Positions 32,158-41,698 of a DNA stretch of 64,000 nt are shown here, in pieces. Numbering within the stretch: the stretch's first letter is position 1; the number at the start of each line of letters is the position of its first letter. A program made the translations under genes and the position numbers. This DNA is from Mycobacterium szulgai (lineage in GTDB: Bacteria; Actinomycetota; Actinomycetes; Mycobacteriales; Mycobacteriaceae), in NCBI RefSeq assembly GCF_002116635.1, contig NZ_LQPW01000171.1:39007-103006 (forward strand), given 5' to 3'. Below the pieces are notes generated by a model that saw only the letters and a list, made by a program, of their open reading frames with translations, was not told the origin of the DNA and searched no databases.

Positions 32158-35100
32158 CTAGTCCTCGAAGTCGGTGTCCCGGCTCTCCCGAACGCCGGAC
32201 CACGCGGCCTGAATGCGGTTCTTGCGCCCTAGCGACGCCTCGAGATACCGCGCGCGCCCCGGGAAGGGGAACCGCTCGAACTTCGTCTCACCGATCTGGC
32301 CGTCGAACTTGTCGGCCGACAGCAACACCGTGGGCGCGCGATCCTGCAGCATCCGTTTGATCAGCGGGTCCCGATTGCTCGCCAGGTAGAGCTCCTCGGA
32401 GCCGCGGGCGATGACGAAGTGGAAGCCCCGGGCCAACGGCTCGTTCTGCAGCCAGGGCGCCATCGCGTGCAAGACGGGTTTCTCTATGGCGCGCGGGTCC
32501 ACGATCAGGTGGTAGTCGTCGACGACGAAGAAGATCTCCGGCCCGCTCCACCAGGCGCGCGCGGCGCGGGTCTCGGCGTCCAAATCCGGGGGCACGCTGC
32601 GGGATGCCAAATTCAGCTCGTGATAAAGCGCCTCGTTGACACCCTGGATGTCTTCTTCTCGATGAACGTGGCCGAACACGTTCTTCATATCGACCCTGCC
32701 CAGGTGGCGCCGCCGCGGATCGATCAGGACGATCACCGCATCGTCCTTGGTGGCGAAACGACGGCCGATGCTGTCGCAGACGGTGCCGATGAGCTCGCTC
32801 TTGCCGCTCTTCGCCTCGCCGAGGATCAGCAGGTGCGGTTCCCGGTACATCTCTGCGTATGCGGGTCCCAGCGTGTCCTCCCGCACGCCCAGTGCGATCC
32901 GCAGCCGGCGCTTGTCGGCCAGCTGAACCTGGCGCGGGTCGGCGGCCGCGGCTTCGTCGGCGGCACCGACCATGGCGGCCAACTGATCTCGGGTCAGCGA
33001 AGTCGGCAGAGTCTTGAGTCGTTCGGCTCCGCGGGCCTCGAACCGCTCGGCGACCATCTGCACCAGCGCGGTCATCCCGGACGGGACGGTGGCGGGCTCG
33101 GCGATGGAATCCACCCGCGGCAGACTGACCAGGCCCTGCAATTGCGAGTCGGTGGTGATCGCGTGGCCGGGGGCTTTGCGGCGCTGCTTGGCCAACTGAG
33201 AACCCACCCGGGACAGCTCCGTTTCATTGTGCAGCTCGACGACGGTGTTCAGGTTCGGCTCGATACCGCGCATCTCGACCACTCGCGCCGTGGTGAGCAC
33301 GAAGTGCAGCCCGTAGTTGCGGGCACCGACGATCAGCGCCTCGACTTCGCCGCCGCGGAACTGCAACACCTGGTCCTGGGCGACCGCGGCATCCCATCCG
33401 TCGATGATGACGAAGACGTCGCCGTACGGATCCTGTTCCAGGAACGGGCAATCGGGGTCGGTGCGCGCCTGCCGATACTCGTCGATCGTAATGCGGTTCT
33501 CCCGGAACAGCCGCTCGCGGGCCGTCAACAGGGTGCCCATCTGCATCAAGATCCGGTTGATCGCATCTGGATCGGCGCGCGTCACCACCGCCCCCACGTG
33601 GGGCAGATCGGCGAGCGGACTCAAGCCGCCACCGGCGTAATCGACGATGTACATCTGGATCTGCTCCGGAGTATTGGCGAGCGCCAGCGAACACACCAGA
33701 GACTTGACGGCGGTGGACTTGCCTGCGCCGCTGCCGCCGAGAATGAGCAGATTCTTCTCGGCGTCCAGCAGCCATTCGGGCTGTTCGTGTCTGAGCGGAT
33801 TGTCGAACATCCCGAACGGCACCACAAGATTGGCGATCGTCTCGTTCGTCGGAACCTGCCAATCCCGCAGCCGCGGTTCGATGATGTCCAGCGTGGTGGC
33901 CTCCAACGGGGGCAGCCACATCCGATACGGCGGCGGGAAGCTGGCGCTCTTCAAGCGGCCGATCATCGTAGTGAACACGGTTGGCGCGCTCTCGATTTCC
34001 TCTTCGGTGTGCTCCGGCTCGACGAACTCCGGCTCAGCCAGACCGACGTCGGGCAGCGGCTGGGGGGCGGCGGTGAAGGCTCGCGGTTCCACCAGATTGG
34101 GGTCCGTGGTGCTACCGATGCCGCGGTGACCGTTTGAGCCCGCCGTCGGGACTACCGGCGGGAAGTACGCCGCGCCGGTCCAGCCGGCGTAGAAGCTGAT
34201 CAGATCCCCGCCGGTGGGGCGCAGCACTCCGTGCCCGGGGCTGCCCGAGAGCCGGTAGGCCGCATCCGAACCGTCAAGCAGCGCACGCGAATCCGACGCG
34301 GTTTGGGTCTTGAGTCCGATCTTGTAGCCGATGTTGGTTTCCAGACCACTGGCACGCCCGGAATTGTCGAGGTTCTGCGACGCGTAGAGCAGGTGCAGGG
34401 CCACCGATCGCCCGACCCGGCCGATGCGCCGGAACAGCTCTCCGTAGTCGGGGTGCATCTGCAGCAGCTCGGCCCATTCGTCGATCACGATGAAAAGCGA
34501 TGGCAACGGGGGCAAGTCGACCCCGCGCTCTCGTAGCTTCTCGTAGTCGCGCAGATCCTTGACGTCGTAGCGCGCGTTGAGTTCCTTGGCCTCGCGGAAG
34601 ATGCGGTAGCGGCGGTCGATCTCGCCGTTGATCATCTCCTTCATCCGCGACACCAGGTGAGCCTCCTGCTCCATGTTGGTGATCACCGCGCTCACGTGCG
34701 GCAGCTCATCGAGACCGTTAAAAGTGGCGCCGCCCTTGAAGTCGACGAGCAGCCAGTTGAGCACATCCGGAGAATGGGTGACACAGCCGTTGATCACCAG
34801 GTTGCGCAGGAATTCCGACTTTCCCGAACCAGTAGTGCCCAACAGCTGTCCGTGTGGCCCGGTGCCGCCTTCGGCGGCCTGCTTGATGTCCAGTTCGAGA
34901 CGGTCGCCGTTCTGCAGGAACCCGATCGGGATCTTCAGCCGCCGCTTGTCGTCGTAGCGGTTGATGACCGACCACAAGTCCAGTGGGTCCAAGGTGCCCG
35001 GGTCGCGTACCCGCATCAGCGTCTGCCAGTCCCGGCCGCGTTCGGCTTGCTTAGCCTGGCGGCCCATGTTGGCCAGGGTGGCGACTTCGTAGCGGGCCAA

Positions 35101-36336
35101 CTGCCGGCCAACGGTCCGCGCGTCGATCAACGAAACATTGTCGGCGACGGCGACTTTCACCGGAGTGGCCAGCGGCCGATCCGCCTCGCTGCGCCACACG
35201 CTGCCGTCGGGATCGCAGCGCAATGTAATGCCTTCTTCGGCGTTGAGGGCGTTCTCGGGTGGGCCGATGAGCAGCCAGGTTACGCCGGCGCGGGGGGCGA
35301 TCACCGAGTCGACGAGTTTGTCGGTGACGGCAGAATCCACCACCACCAGCACGTGGCGGTAGTTGTCGGTGCTGAATTCCGGGTCGGGGTTGAAGTTCAT
35401 CGTGAAGTCGATGACTTTGTTGGGGTCGTCGGGGTCGGCGTCGTCGCCGCCGAGACTGGCCTGCAGGGTGGACCAGTCGCGGTACATCATCCGGGCGCTG
35501 CCCAGCCGATCCAGCTCATAGGGATGCTGGGTGTGGGGCAGCCACTTCATCCAGCTCCACTCCGGCGCATCGGGGTTGTCGGTGAGCACCACCATGGCCA
35601 GGTTGTCGGGGCCGTGCGTAACCGCCGCCTGCAACAGCATTGACCGGACCATGCCCAGCGTCGTGTCGCGGTCGCCGGTGAAGCCGATAACCGGAAAGCG
35701 GGCCGCCGTCACCACCACGGGCATCGACGACACGGTGGAGTGGTGGCGCAGGAAGCGCACCGTGGACACCCAGCTGACCGGTTCTAGGAACTCCCCCGGC
35801 GGCGCTTCGGGCGCGACGATGCGCGCGGCCAACTCGACGTCGCCCAGTCCGTAGCGCAGCGCGGTGAACCCGTCACCGGTCGGCACCACTTCCCACATCC
35901 GTTCGCCGCCAATGCGACTGGCCAGCATCTGCGGGTCTGGGTAGGAGCTTTGCAGCCCGGCGTGCATGCTCAGGCCACGGTCGAATACCTTCTCCCGGAT
36001 CATTCCCAGCCCGCGGGTGGCGGCCTTGCGGTCCTCGAGTACCTGGGCGCGCGAAGTGCCGGTGCCGCCGCGCTGACCGAACGCCATGCCGCCCACTCCC
36101 CCGAGCATCATCAGCGGGAAGAGGATCATCAGCGGGCTGAAGGCGCGCCCCGATCGGATCATCAACGCGACCATGCCGACGATGAGAACGATCAGCAGAA
36201 TGGGCAGACCGACCGTGCGGATTCGCGAGGCCGGCTCGCCCTGCTCGATCTCTTTAGGTGGCGGAACCTCGATTTCATCGCGGATGATCCGGGGCGGCGG
36301 CACCGGGTTGGCCGGTCGCAAGAAGCTGATGCGCAC
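32158..36336 (-). CDS. eccC: type VII secretion FtsK/SpoIIIE-type ATPase EccC
   Basis: 1392 residues in one chain, as in ESX-2, ESX-3 and ESX-5 rather than the split ESX-1 form. Two N-terminal membrane helices lie at about 43-85 (LPILLIVLIVGMVALMI; FSPLMILFPLMMLGGVGGM). Three ATPase domains follow with Walker A motifs GTTGSGKSE at about 495, GGSGAGKST at about 867 and GEAKSGKSE at about 1174. Walker B in domain 1 is PSLFIVIDEWAEL and in domain 2 DVFVIIDGWDAA. Starts with GTG 36336, overlapping the TAG of eccB by one base. It recognises secretion signals and drives transport. Confidence 0.96.
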   Translation of the reverse strand: MRISFLRPANPVPPPRIIRDEIEVPPPKEIEQGEPASRIRTVGLPILLIVLIVGMVALMIRSGRAFSPLMILFPLMMLGGVGGMAFGQRGGTGTSRAQVLEDRKAATRGLGMIREKVFDRGLSMHAGLQSSYPDPQMLASRIGGERMWEVVPTGDGFTALRYGLGDVELAARIVAPEAPPGEFLEPVSWVSTVRFLRHHSTVSSMPVVVTAARFPVIGFTGDRDTTLGMVRSMLLQAAVTHGPDNLAMVVLTDNPDAPEWSWMKWLPHTQHPYELDRLGSARMMYRDWSTLQASLGGDDADPDDPNKVIDFTMNFNPDPEFSTDNYRHVLVVVDSAVTDKLVDSVIAPRAGVTWLLIGPPENALNAEEGITLRCDPDGSVWRSEADRPLATPVKVAVADNVSLIDARTVGRQLARYEVATLANMGRQAKQAERGRDWQTLMRVRDPGTLDPLDLWSVINRYDDKRRLKIPIGFLQNGDRLELDIKQAAEGGTGPHGQLLGTTGSGKSEFLRNLVINGCVTHSPDVLNWLLVDFKGGATFNGLDELPHVSAVITNMEQEAHLVSRMKEMINGEIDRRYRIFREAKELNARYDVKDLRDYEKLRERGVDLPPLPSLFIVIDEWAELLQMHPDYGELFRRIGRVGRSVALHLLYASQNLDNSGRASGLETNIGYKIGLKTQTASDSRALLDGSDAAYRLSGSPGHGVLRPTGGDLISFYAGWTGAAYFPPVVPTAGSNGHRGIGSTTDPNLVEPRAFTAAPQPLPDVGLAEPEFVEPEHTEEEIESAPTVFTTMIGRLKSASFPPPYRMWLPPLEATTLDIIEPRLRDWQVPTNETIANLVVPFGMFDNPLRHEQPEWLLDAEKNLLILGGSGAGKSTAVKSLVCSLALANTPEQIQMYIVDYAGGGLSPLADLPHVGAVVTRADPDAINRILMQMGTLLTARERLFRENRITIDEYRQARTDPDCPFLEQDPYGDVFVIIDGWDAAVAQDQVLQFRGGEVEALIVGARNYGLHFVLTTARVVEMRGIEPNLNTVVELHNETELSRVGSQLAKQRRKAPGHAITTDSQLQGLVSLPRVDSIAEPATVPSGMTALVQMVAERFEARGAERLKTLPTSLTRDQLAAMVGAADEAAAADPRQVQLADKRRLRIALGVREDTLGPAYAEMYREPHLLILGEAKSGKSELIGTVCDSIGRRFATKDDAVIVLIDPRRRHLGRVDMKNVFGHVHREEDIQGVNEALYHELNLASRSVPPDLDAETRAARAWWSGPEIFFVVDDYHLIVDPRAIEKPVLHAMAPWLQNEPLARGFHFVIARGSEELYLASNRDPLIKRMLQDRAPTVLLSADKFDGQIGETKFERFPFPGRARYLEASLGRKNRIQAAWSGVRESRDTDFED

Positions 36337-37922
36337 TACTTCATCTCCTTGTCATCGATCTTGGAGACCACCCGATCTGCGGGCACGCCGTCGTGTTTGA
36401 TTCGCGCGTCGCGCTGCGAGAGCGTCGGCCCCGGAGCGAACAGCGAGACCACCACCCACGGCGCAGGCACCGGGTGGCGCAGATTCAGCGCCGACAGCGT
36501 CGTGTCCCCGCTTTTGGAGTCGGTGGTGTCCAGGCCGAACCGCACCCCATTGTCGGCGACCCAGAAGTAACTTTCCCGATTCTTGGAATCGGTTGCCGCA
36601 CCGGTGATCTGAACGAATCGTCCGCCGCCTGAGGGCATATAGACCCGATCGGCGGTCATCCCTTTCGAACTGGCCGCCGAGACCAGCGGCGTCAGCGCGG
36701 CGTTCTGTTTGTCGGTCAAGGGCAGCGTCCGGCCCACCATGACCTCGGTGCGGGCGGTCGGTTCCTCACCGATGCGCGACCACGACCAGCAGGTCACCGG
36801 TTCGTGGGCAGCCGACACCAACTGGACTTGGGCGGCTGGATAGTAGGACACCTCGAGTTGGTGAGATTTGGGCAGCGACGCCAACTCGTCGGGCCCGATT
36901 TCCACCGGCTTGGTGCCCACCTGGGTGTTGGCGGCCCGGATCATGGTTGCGGGCACCAGCCCGACTTCCTGCACACCGTCGGACAACGCCACGTAATACT
37001 TTGTGCCGCCAGATAATTCACGTACGTTCAGGATGGTTCCGACGGTCAGCGCGCGGTTGACCGGGAACTTGGGCGGGGCGCCGACTTCGGCGATAGGTGG
37101 CGCCACCAACGGTGGCTCGGCCGGGATCGCATTGAACAAGCCCTGCGAGATCGGCAGGATCAGGTCGTTCGCCCGCAGCCCGAGCGCGTCGGCAACGACC
37201 GAATTGGTGAGTTCGACGGTAGAGCGGACCACTTCGCCGTCGGGGCGCGCATAGATCAGCCAGGTTCGCTTGTCGTAGCTGACCAATCGGGCCTGGTTAT
37301 CCGAAAGCTTATTGATGTCATTGCTTTTGGCGAGCTTCCCACCGATCGCGGTGGTGGTGACGGGCGACATCGCCGTCGTCGGCAGACCCGACACCGGGTC
37401 CAACGGGACTGCTGCGCCGGTCATGGTCGTGTCACATACCGTCCAGATCGACGATGGGTCGGTGCTGTCGCGGATGTCGGTGGGCGCCCCGACGATGCCA
37501 ACCAGTGAGCCGTGCGGATATTTCGCGATCTCGGCACCGCTGGCCCGCACCGGATTTTCGGGAGAACCCAGGATGAGCCGGGCGGAGGTGAGATTGGTGA
37601 CCGGGTCCAGCCGAGGACCGATACGGACATACATCGCGCCGGTGTCGCGGTCGACCACGATGCGCGCGTTGCTGACCAGCCCGGCCGGCGAGAACAGGCC
37701 CCAAACGATGGTTCCGACGGCCAGGATGACCGCCAGCAACAGGCCAAGGATCAGCGGAGCGGCCTGGGCCCGCTGCGGATCGTCGATCATTCGGGTGTCG
37801 CGACGGACCAGCGCGTGCGCCATTCGCCGGTAGAGAAAGCGCAGACCGGAGACCTGATACTTCGCTGTCATCCGGAATCCGCGCCGGCGCCGCCGGTGCT
37901 CAGGCCCTGCTAACTCTGCCAT
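36336..37922 (-). CDS. eccB: type VII secretion membrane protein EccB
   Basis: 528 residues from ATG 37922; the family start might instead be ATG 37871 (MTAKYQVSGLRFLYRRMAHALVRRD...), because QVSGLRFLYRR is the conserved EccB N-terminus. One membrane helix, near 60-80 (APLILGLLLAVILAVGTIVW), is followed by a large periplasmic domain with YVRIGPRLDPVTNLTSARLILG, VWTVCDTTM and CWSWSR cysteines. EccB forms the periplasmic part of the ESX complex. A gap of 20 bp separates it from eccA. Confidence 0.93.
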   Translation of the reverse strand: MAELAGPEHRRRRRGFRMTAKYQVSGLRFLYRRMAHALVRRDTRMIDDPQRAQAAPLILGLLLAVILAVGTIVWGLFSPAGLVSNARIVVDRDTGAMYVRIGPRLDPVTNLTSARLILGSPENPVRASGAEIAKYPHGSLVGIVGAPTDIRDSTDPSSIWTVCDTTMTGAAVPLDPVSGLPTTAMSPVTTTAIGGKLAKSNDINKLSDNQARLVSYDKRTWLIYARPDGEVVRSTVELTNSVVADALGLRANDLILPISQGLFNAIPAEPPLVAPPIAEVGAPPKFPVNRALTVGTILNVRELSGGTKYYVALSDGVQEVGLVPATMIRAANTQVGTKPVEIGPDELASLPKSHQLEVSYYPAAQVQLVSAAHEPVTCWSWSRIGEEPTARTEVMVGRTLPLTDKQNAALTPLVSAASSKGMTADRVYMPSGGGRFVQITGAATDSKNRESYFWVADNGVRFGLDTTDSKSGDTTLSALNLRHPVPAPWVVVSLFAPGPTLSQRDARIKHDGVPADRVVSKIDDKEMK

Positions 37923-37942
37923 TACCCCCAACCCCCATTACT

Positions 37943-39784
37943 TCATTCGAACGAAATCCGTTGAGTGGCACAGACTTCACGGAACGCTTCGTCGACGTCG
38001 CTGGGCTCCAGCGTTACCAGCGCCTCTTTGGTGGGCGCCGCCCCGGACGTGTTGAGGCGATAGTCGCGGTATTCGGCGGCCTTTTCGGTGATGGTGCGGA
38101 CGAAGCGGGCATTGCCGGCTTTGTCCAGGGCGGGAACCATCCGGGGCCGTCCGTCGGAGTCGGTGTCGGCGATTTGGATCTCGGCCAGCTTGGATAGGTG
38201 GCCCAGCAACAGATCCTGGGCCGGCGCCGAATACAGCGCGTCTTCTTCGATGGCGATCAAATCGGCGATCTTGACCAGATCCGCGGGGCTGTAGGACTCG
38301 AACCTGATCCGGGTGGTGAACCGGCCCGCAAGACCTTCGTTCATCGACAGCAGCCGGTCGATGTCCGGTTCGTATCCCGCGATCACGATGGCCAGCTTCT
38401 TGTTGGGATCGGCGGCCTTGCGCTCGTTCTCCAGCCGAGCCAACAACGTGTTGACCGCCTCCTCGCCATAGGCATCACCGTCGGAATAGCCACGCGCATA
38501 GAGCGAATACGCCTCATCGATGAACAACAAACCACCCAGCGCCTTGTCGAGGACGGCGTTGGTCTTCTGCGCGGTCTTACCCAGGTATTCGTCGACGAAC
38601 TGCGGGCGTGATGCCTCGATGACGTCGGGTCTCGCAATCAGGCCGAGCCCGAAGAATAGCTTCGCCAGTACTCGCGCCATCGTGGTCTTGCCGGTGCCCG
38701 GCGGCCCGACGAAGACGTAGGACAGCGCCAACTCCTTCTTGCTGCCCACACCCATCTCGGCGCGCTTTTGATCCATCGCCACTTTGGCTTCCAGGCGCCG
38801 GATCTGGTTCTTGACGCCTTCCATGCCAATCTGCTTGCCCAGCAATGCCATTGCTTCTTGGCGCACCGCGTCTCGGCTGCGGTCACGTTCCGCGGTTTCC
38901 AGCGCGGCAGCGGTTTCGCCGGACTCGGGGTCCCAGATGTCGGTGCGGGTAGCCAATGATTCGGCCGTGACGAGGTCGACCACCTTGTCCGGGTCGGCGA
39001 TGGCGGCGTCGACCTCCGGTGAGGCGATCCAGGCTTTGAGTTCGCGAAACGCCGTCATCGCCTCTTCGCGCTGACCTTGTGCGCGCAGCGCATAGCCACG
39101 GGCCAGGCGGAGTTTGGCGTGCATATCCGTTGGCAGGCCTTGTGATTCGAGACCGCTTTCGGCAAAGCGCTGCGCCTCCACCGGATTTCCCATGCCGATC
39201 AGCGCCCAGACCTTCCAGACCAGCATTCCGGCGTTGAGGAACTTGACCAGGTCCGGGCGATCCGAGCGCCACTGCTGCGAGTTTTCGAAACTGAGCACAT
39301 CCGGCCAGCGCCGCGCCAAACCAAGCAAACCCAGGCGCACGTAGTCGAGCATGTCGAGCTCGAAGGCCGTCGAGGTAGAGCGGCGCAGCTGACGCTCGAC
39401 GACCTCGTTGGCCGCGCTTAGGCGCGGCGGGTTACTTTCGGCCAGCGCGACGGCATAGGCAATGGCGAGATCAGAGTCCCCGTTGAGCGGCAGCCGCAAG
39501 GCGATGGTGCCCAGGGTCAGGGTTATCTGGACGCCCAACTGGTCGACCCGCATCTGCGCGTGCCGAAGTGCGGCGCCGAGGTTGCCGCGGTTGTTGTAGG
39601 CGCCGGCAGTGACCTCCACGGTTTGCTCACCGGCGGCCATCCGGCCCAGCCAGGCGTCGCACATGGTCGGGTCGCCCTCGGTCGCGTGCGCGAAGGCCGC
39701 CCGGGCCTGCTGCGTCTCACGGTTACGCAGGTGCCGCAGCCCGATCGTGAACACGTCGAGCGGCCGGGCGACACCTGTGGACAT
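37943..39784 (-). CDS. eccA: AAA+ ATPase EccA of type VII secretion
   Basis: 613 residues. N-terminal TPR-like part (1-280; TIGLRHLRNRETQQARAAFAHA; CDAWLGRMAAGEQTVEV) and C-terminal CbxX/CfqX-type AAA+ domain with Walker A VGPPGTGKTTMARV at about 361, Walker B LLFIDEAYSLY at about 420 and arginine finger region GLAGRFTTRIRFE. EccA assists release of substrates from chaperones. Here it is the first gene of the operon, whereas eccA lies at the far end in ESX-2 and ESX-5. Its 5' end and promoter are duplicated at 41780-42220. Confidence 0.95.
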   Translation of the reverse strand: MSTGVARPLDVFTIGLRHLRNRETQQARAAFAHATEGDPTMCDAWLGRMAAGEQTVEVTAGAYNNRGNLGAALRHAQMRVDQLGVQITLTLGTIALRLPLNGDSDLAIAYAVALAESNPPRLSAANEVVERQLRRSTSTAFELDMLDYVRLGLLGLARRWPDVLSFENSQQWRSDRPDLVKFLNAGMLVWKVWALIGMGNPVEAQRFAESGLESQGLPTDMHAKLRLARGYALRAQGQREEAMTAFRELKAWIASPEVDAAIADPDKVVDLVTAESLATRTDIWDPESGETAAALETAERDRSRDAVRQEAMALLGKQIGMEGVKNQIRRLEAKVAMDQKRAEMGVGSKKELALSYVFVGPPGTGKTTMARVLAKLFFGLGLIARPDVIEASRPQFVDEYLGKTAQKTNAVLDKALGGLLFIDEAYSLYARGYSDGDAYGEEAVNTLLARLENERKAADPNKKLAIVIAGYEPDIDRLLSMNEGLAGRFTTRIRFESYSPADLVKIADLIAIEEDALYSAPAQDLLLGHLSKLAEIQIADTDSDGRPRMVPALDKAGNARFVRTITEKAAEYRDYRLNTSGAAPTKEALVTLEPSDVDEAFREVCATQRISFE

Positions 39785-39904
39785 ACCTCACCAATCCTCT
39801 GTCCGATCCTTTGCTGGCAGCCGGGATCGTGCGCGCACGCTGGGGCGCAGCTATGTTGCGATACTAGCTGGCCTCCGCGGTGGGGGCCGACGGCGTGAAT
39901 GGCG
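39464..39904. repeat. ~440-bp direct repeat, copy 1 (eccA 5' end plus promoter)
   Basis: Contains the first ~107 codons of eccA and 120 bp upstream. The second copy is at 41780-42220. In the 121 bp immediately upstream of the eccA start only two substitutions separate the copies. Copy 1 ends 54 bp before the EspC-like gene at 39959. Confidence 0.85.
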
Positions 39905-39958
39905 CGGGGCGCGGGAACTGTGGCGCACTGATCCACACAACTCCACTAGAGTGTCCGC

Positions 39959-40273
39959 ATGGGCCTGAGATTTGAGCCTGCCGGCGTAGCCACGTTCGCG
40001 CAAAATCACGATGCTGTAGCTGGGCGGATTGCAGCCGCGGCCACGCCTGATTCCACGTCGATTTCCGCGACGTCAACGGCATTCGGTCCGGTCGGGGCCG
40101 CGCTCACCAATGCTGTGGCCGCGTTCGATGCCGCTCTGCTTGTTGCAGGAACCGACCTATCGAGGGCCTACCACGAATTTGCCGATACGACCCGATCTGC
40201 CCTCACCAGCTTTCTTCGTACCGATCAGGTTTCCGGTAATCGGGCCGCCGCAGCCGCCAGAACTCTCATCTAA
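39959..40273 (+). CDS. EspC-like (DUF2580) small type VII protein
   Basis: 104 residues (GLRFEPAGVATFAQNHDAVAGRIAA...). Two helices around a turn near ISATSTAFGPVGAALTNAVAA, then SRAYHEFADTTRSALTSFLR. Resembles EspC-type secreted small proteins and the product at 19523. It lies 14 bp upstream of the candidate effector and divergent from eccA, 174 bp away. Probably a secretion partner or chaperone for the effector; that is inference from organisation. Confidence 0.7.
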   Translation: MGLRFEPAGVATFAQNHDAVAGRIAAAATPDSTSISATSTAFGPVGAALTNAVAAFDAALLVAGTDLSRAYHEFADTTRSALTSFLRTDQVSGNRAAAAARTLI

Positions 40274-40287
40274 CAGCCGGTGTCGCC

Positions 40288-41373
40288 ATGGCTGCAGTAG
40301 ATATCGATGGGACGCTTCAGCGATTGCGCGCGTTGCTGGGTTCTGGTGTGCCTCCTGACCGCGAGCCGCGCACGTTTGGTGGTCCAGTTCCTCCCCCAGC
40401 AGAGTGGGCCGGTATGGCCAGCACCGCCGCTCGCTCGGCCAGCGACGACCTCGACGCCCGGCGGCAAGTGCTAGCCACCGCCTCAGCGTCAGTGGATCCG
40501 ATCATCCGAGGCGGCAGAGATATCTCGCTCAGGGCGCGATCGCGGCTCGACGCGATCTATAGCCAATGGCTCGCCGATAAGGCTGCGCTTGCTCCCGTCG
40601 GCGCCACGCCCGCCGGCAAGACCGCCCTCCTTCGCACGGGCGCACTGCGAATCAGCGAGGCTCAAGCAGTTGTCAAAGGCGCCCAAGCCCGGTTCGCAAG
40701 TCTGGCCGGACAAGTTGACGCCATCACGGCCGGCCTTCCTACCGCCCGGGGCAGCAAATTCGGGAAGGGCGACATTCATGCGGTCGACTACACTCAATTA
40801 CCCGAGTCCCCGCGTGTCCCCCCTCCGGAGTCACCGTGGGAATACAACCTCGATTTTACTAGTGACGTCGAAGCGGGGAGTTTCAAATACCCTGGCATAA
40901 CAAGTGCTGGCAAGGTCACCTCCATTGATGACGTGTGGAACGAACTCAACCGATGCTTCAACTGCAATTTTCCCATGGGCGGCGCGCCCAAGAATCTTCC
41001 GAAGGTTGGCGACGAACTTCCCCTGGAAATCAGAATGGCTGGTCAAAAACTTCCCGTAAATTTCCCTGTCAGAGTGACTCAAATACAACGAAGCGCGAAC
41101 GATATCAACATTGAATTCGTCACACTTCCCGGCCACGTAGACGGTCCCGACAGCACAATCCATTTCAGGTTTTACCAAAGCGGTGGACAACTCCATCTGG
41201 GCATACGGGGATACATCACGCAAGGTCCCGGGTCAGAAGATTGGCCGATATTCAGTCCGGGCCTACGTGCCGGTTATACATGCGTAGCAATGGGTGTGTG
41301 GCAACCTTACATCGACAGGATCACGCGACACGTCGCCGAGGCCAAAGGTCTTATGACCTATGGTGGACGATAA
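40288..41373 (+). CDS. candidate type VII-secreted effector with DUF1990-like C-terminus
   Basis: 361 residues. Residues 1-155 are helical (VDIDGTLQRLRALLGSGVPP; RSASDDLDARRQVLATASAS; RLDAIYSQWLADKAALAPVG; TPAGKTALLRTGALRISEAQ) and homologous to the N-terminus of the DUF1023 hydrolase at 17610-19433. A short proline-rich linker precedes a C-terminal domain (about 190-361) containing RCFNCNFPMG, VRVTQIQRSANDINIEF, and TLPGHVDGPDSTIHFRF, which recalls the TLPGH motif of DUF1990. The C-terminal half is clearly less GC rich than neighbouring genes, a sign of transfer. The stop overlaps the start of a membrane protein gene. A toxin role is suspected, not shown. Confidence 0.65.
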   Translation: MAAVDIDGTLQRLRALLGSGVPPDREPRTFGGPVPPPAEWAGMASTAARSASDDLDARRQVLATASASVDPIIRGGRDISLRARSRLDAIYSQWLADKAALAPVGATPAGKTALLRTGALRISEAQAVVKGAQARFASLAGQVDAITAGLPTARGSKFGKGDIHAVDYTQLPESPRVPPPESPWEYNLDFTSDVEAGSFKYPGITSAGKVTSIDDVWNELNRCFNCNFPMGGAPKNLPKVGDELPLEIRMAGQKLPVNFPVRVTQIQRSANDINIEFVTLPGHVDGPDSTIHFRFYQSGGQLHLGIRGYITQGPGSEDWPIFSPGLRAGYTCVAMGVWQPYIDRITRHVAEAKGLMTYGGR

Positions 41374-41698
41374 GTCCGCATCTGCCATGGTTAAGGCTGG
41401 AACCTTGTACCTTATTTCAGCGGCACTGGGGTGTATTGCAGCGATTGTCGTTTGGGTCCTGTCGGGCTTCGTATTGTTCGTAGCGGGATTAGCGTTTTAC
41501 GCACCGTCGACCGGGCTCTTCTTGGGTCTAGGGATCGCAATAGCGGGAACGCCGCTAGTGTATCTTCGAACGCGACGATTCCGGCCTAAGGCCACCAAAC
41601 TCGTCGTGGCCTTCCTGGCTGGAATTCTAGGTTTTCTTCTCTATGGGTGCATCGGCATAGCGATTCGATCCCCCCATACTGTGATCTTCTTGCAGTGA
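41360..41698 (+). CDS. small multi-pass membrane protein, possible immunity protein
   Basis: 112 residues beginning MVDDKSASAMVKAGTLYL. Three or four hydrophobic segments (LYLISAALGCIAAIVVWVLS, FVLFVAGLAFYAP, GLFLGLGIAIAGTPLVYL, LVVAFLAGILGFLLYGCIGI). It overlaps the end of the effector gene by 14 bp and shares its low GC. Position, size and topology fit an immunity protein for a secreted toxin that acts at or beyond the membrane, but no family is recognised. Confidence 0.6.
   Translation: MVDDKSASAMVKAGTLYLISAALGCIAAIVVWVLSGFVLFVAGLAFYAPSTGLFLGLGIAIAGTPLVYLRTRRFRPKATKLVVAFLAGILGFLLYGCIGIAIRSPHTVIFLQ

Noticed and set aside
37943..39784. Naming the locus ESX-2 and giving eccA2, eccB2 and so on as symbols
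   Set aside because: Gene set is similar but eccA is at the opposite end and the Esx and EccA sequences differ from ESX-2 as I know them. Unnumbered symbols were used.
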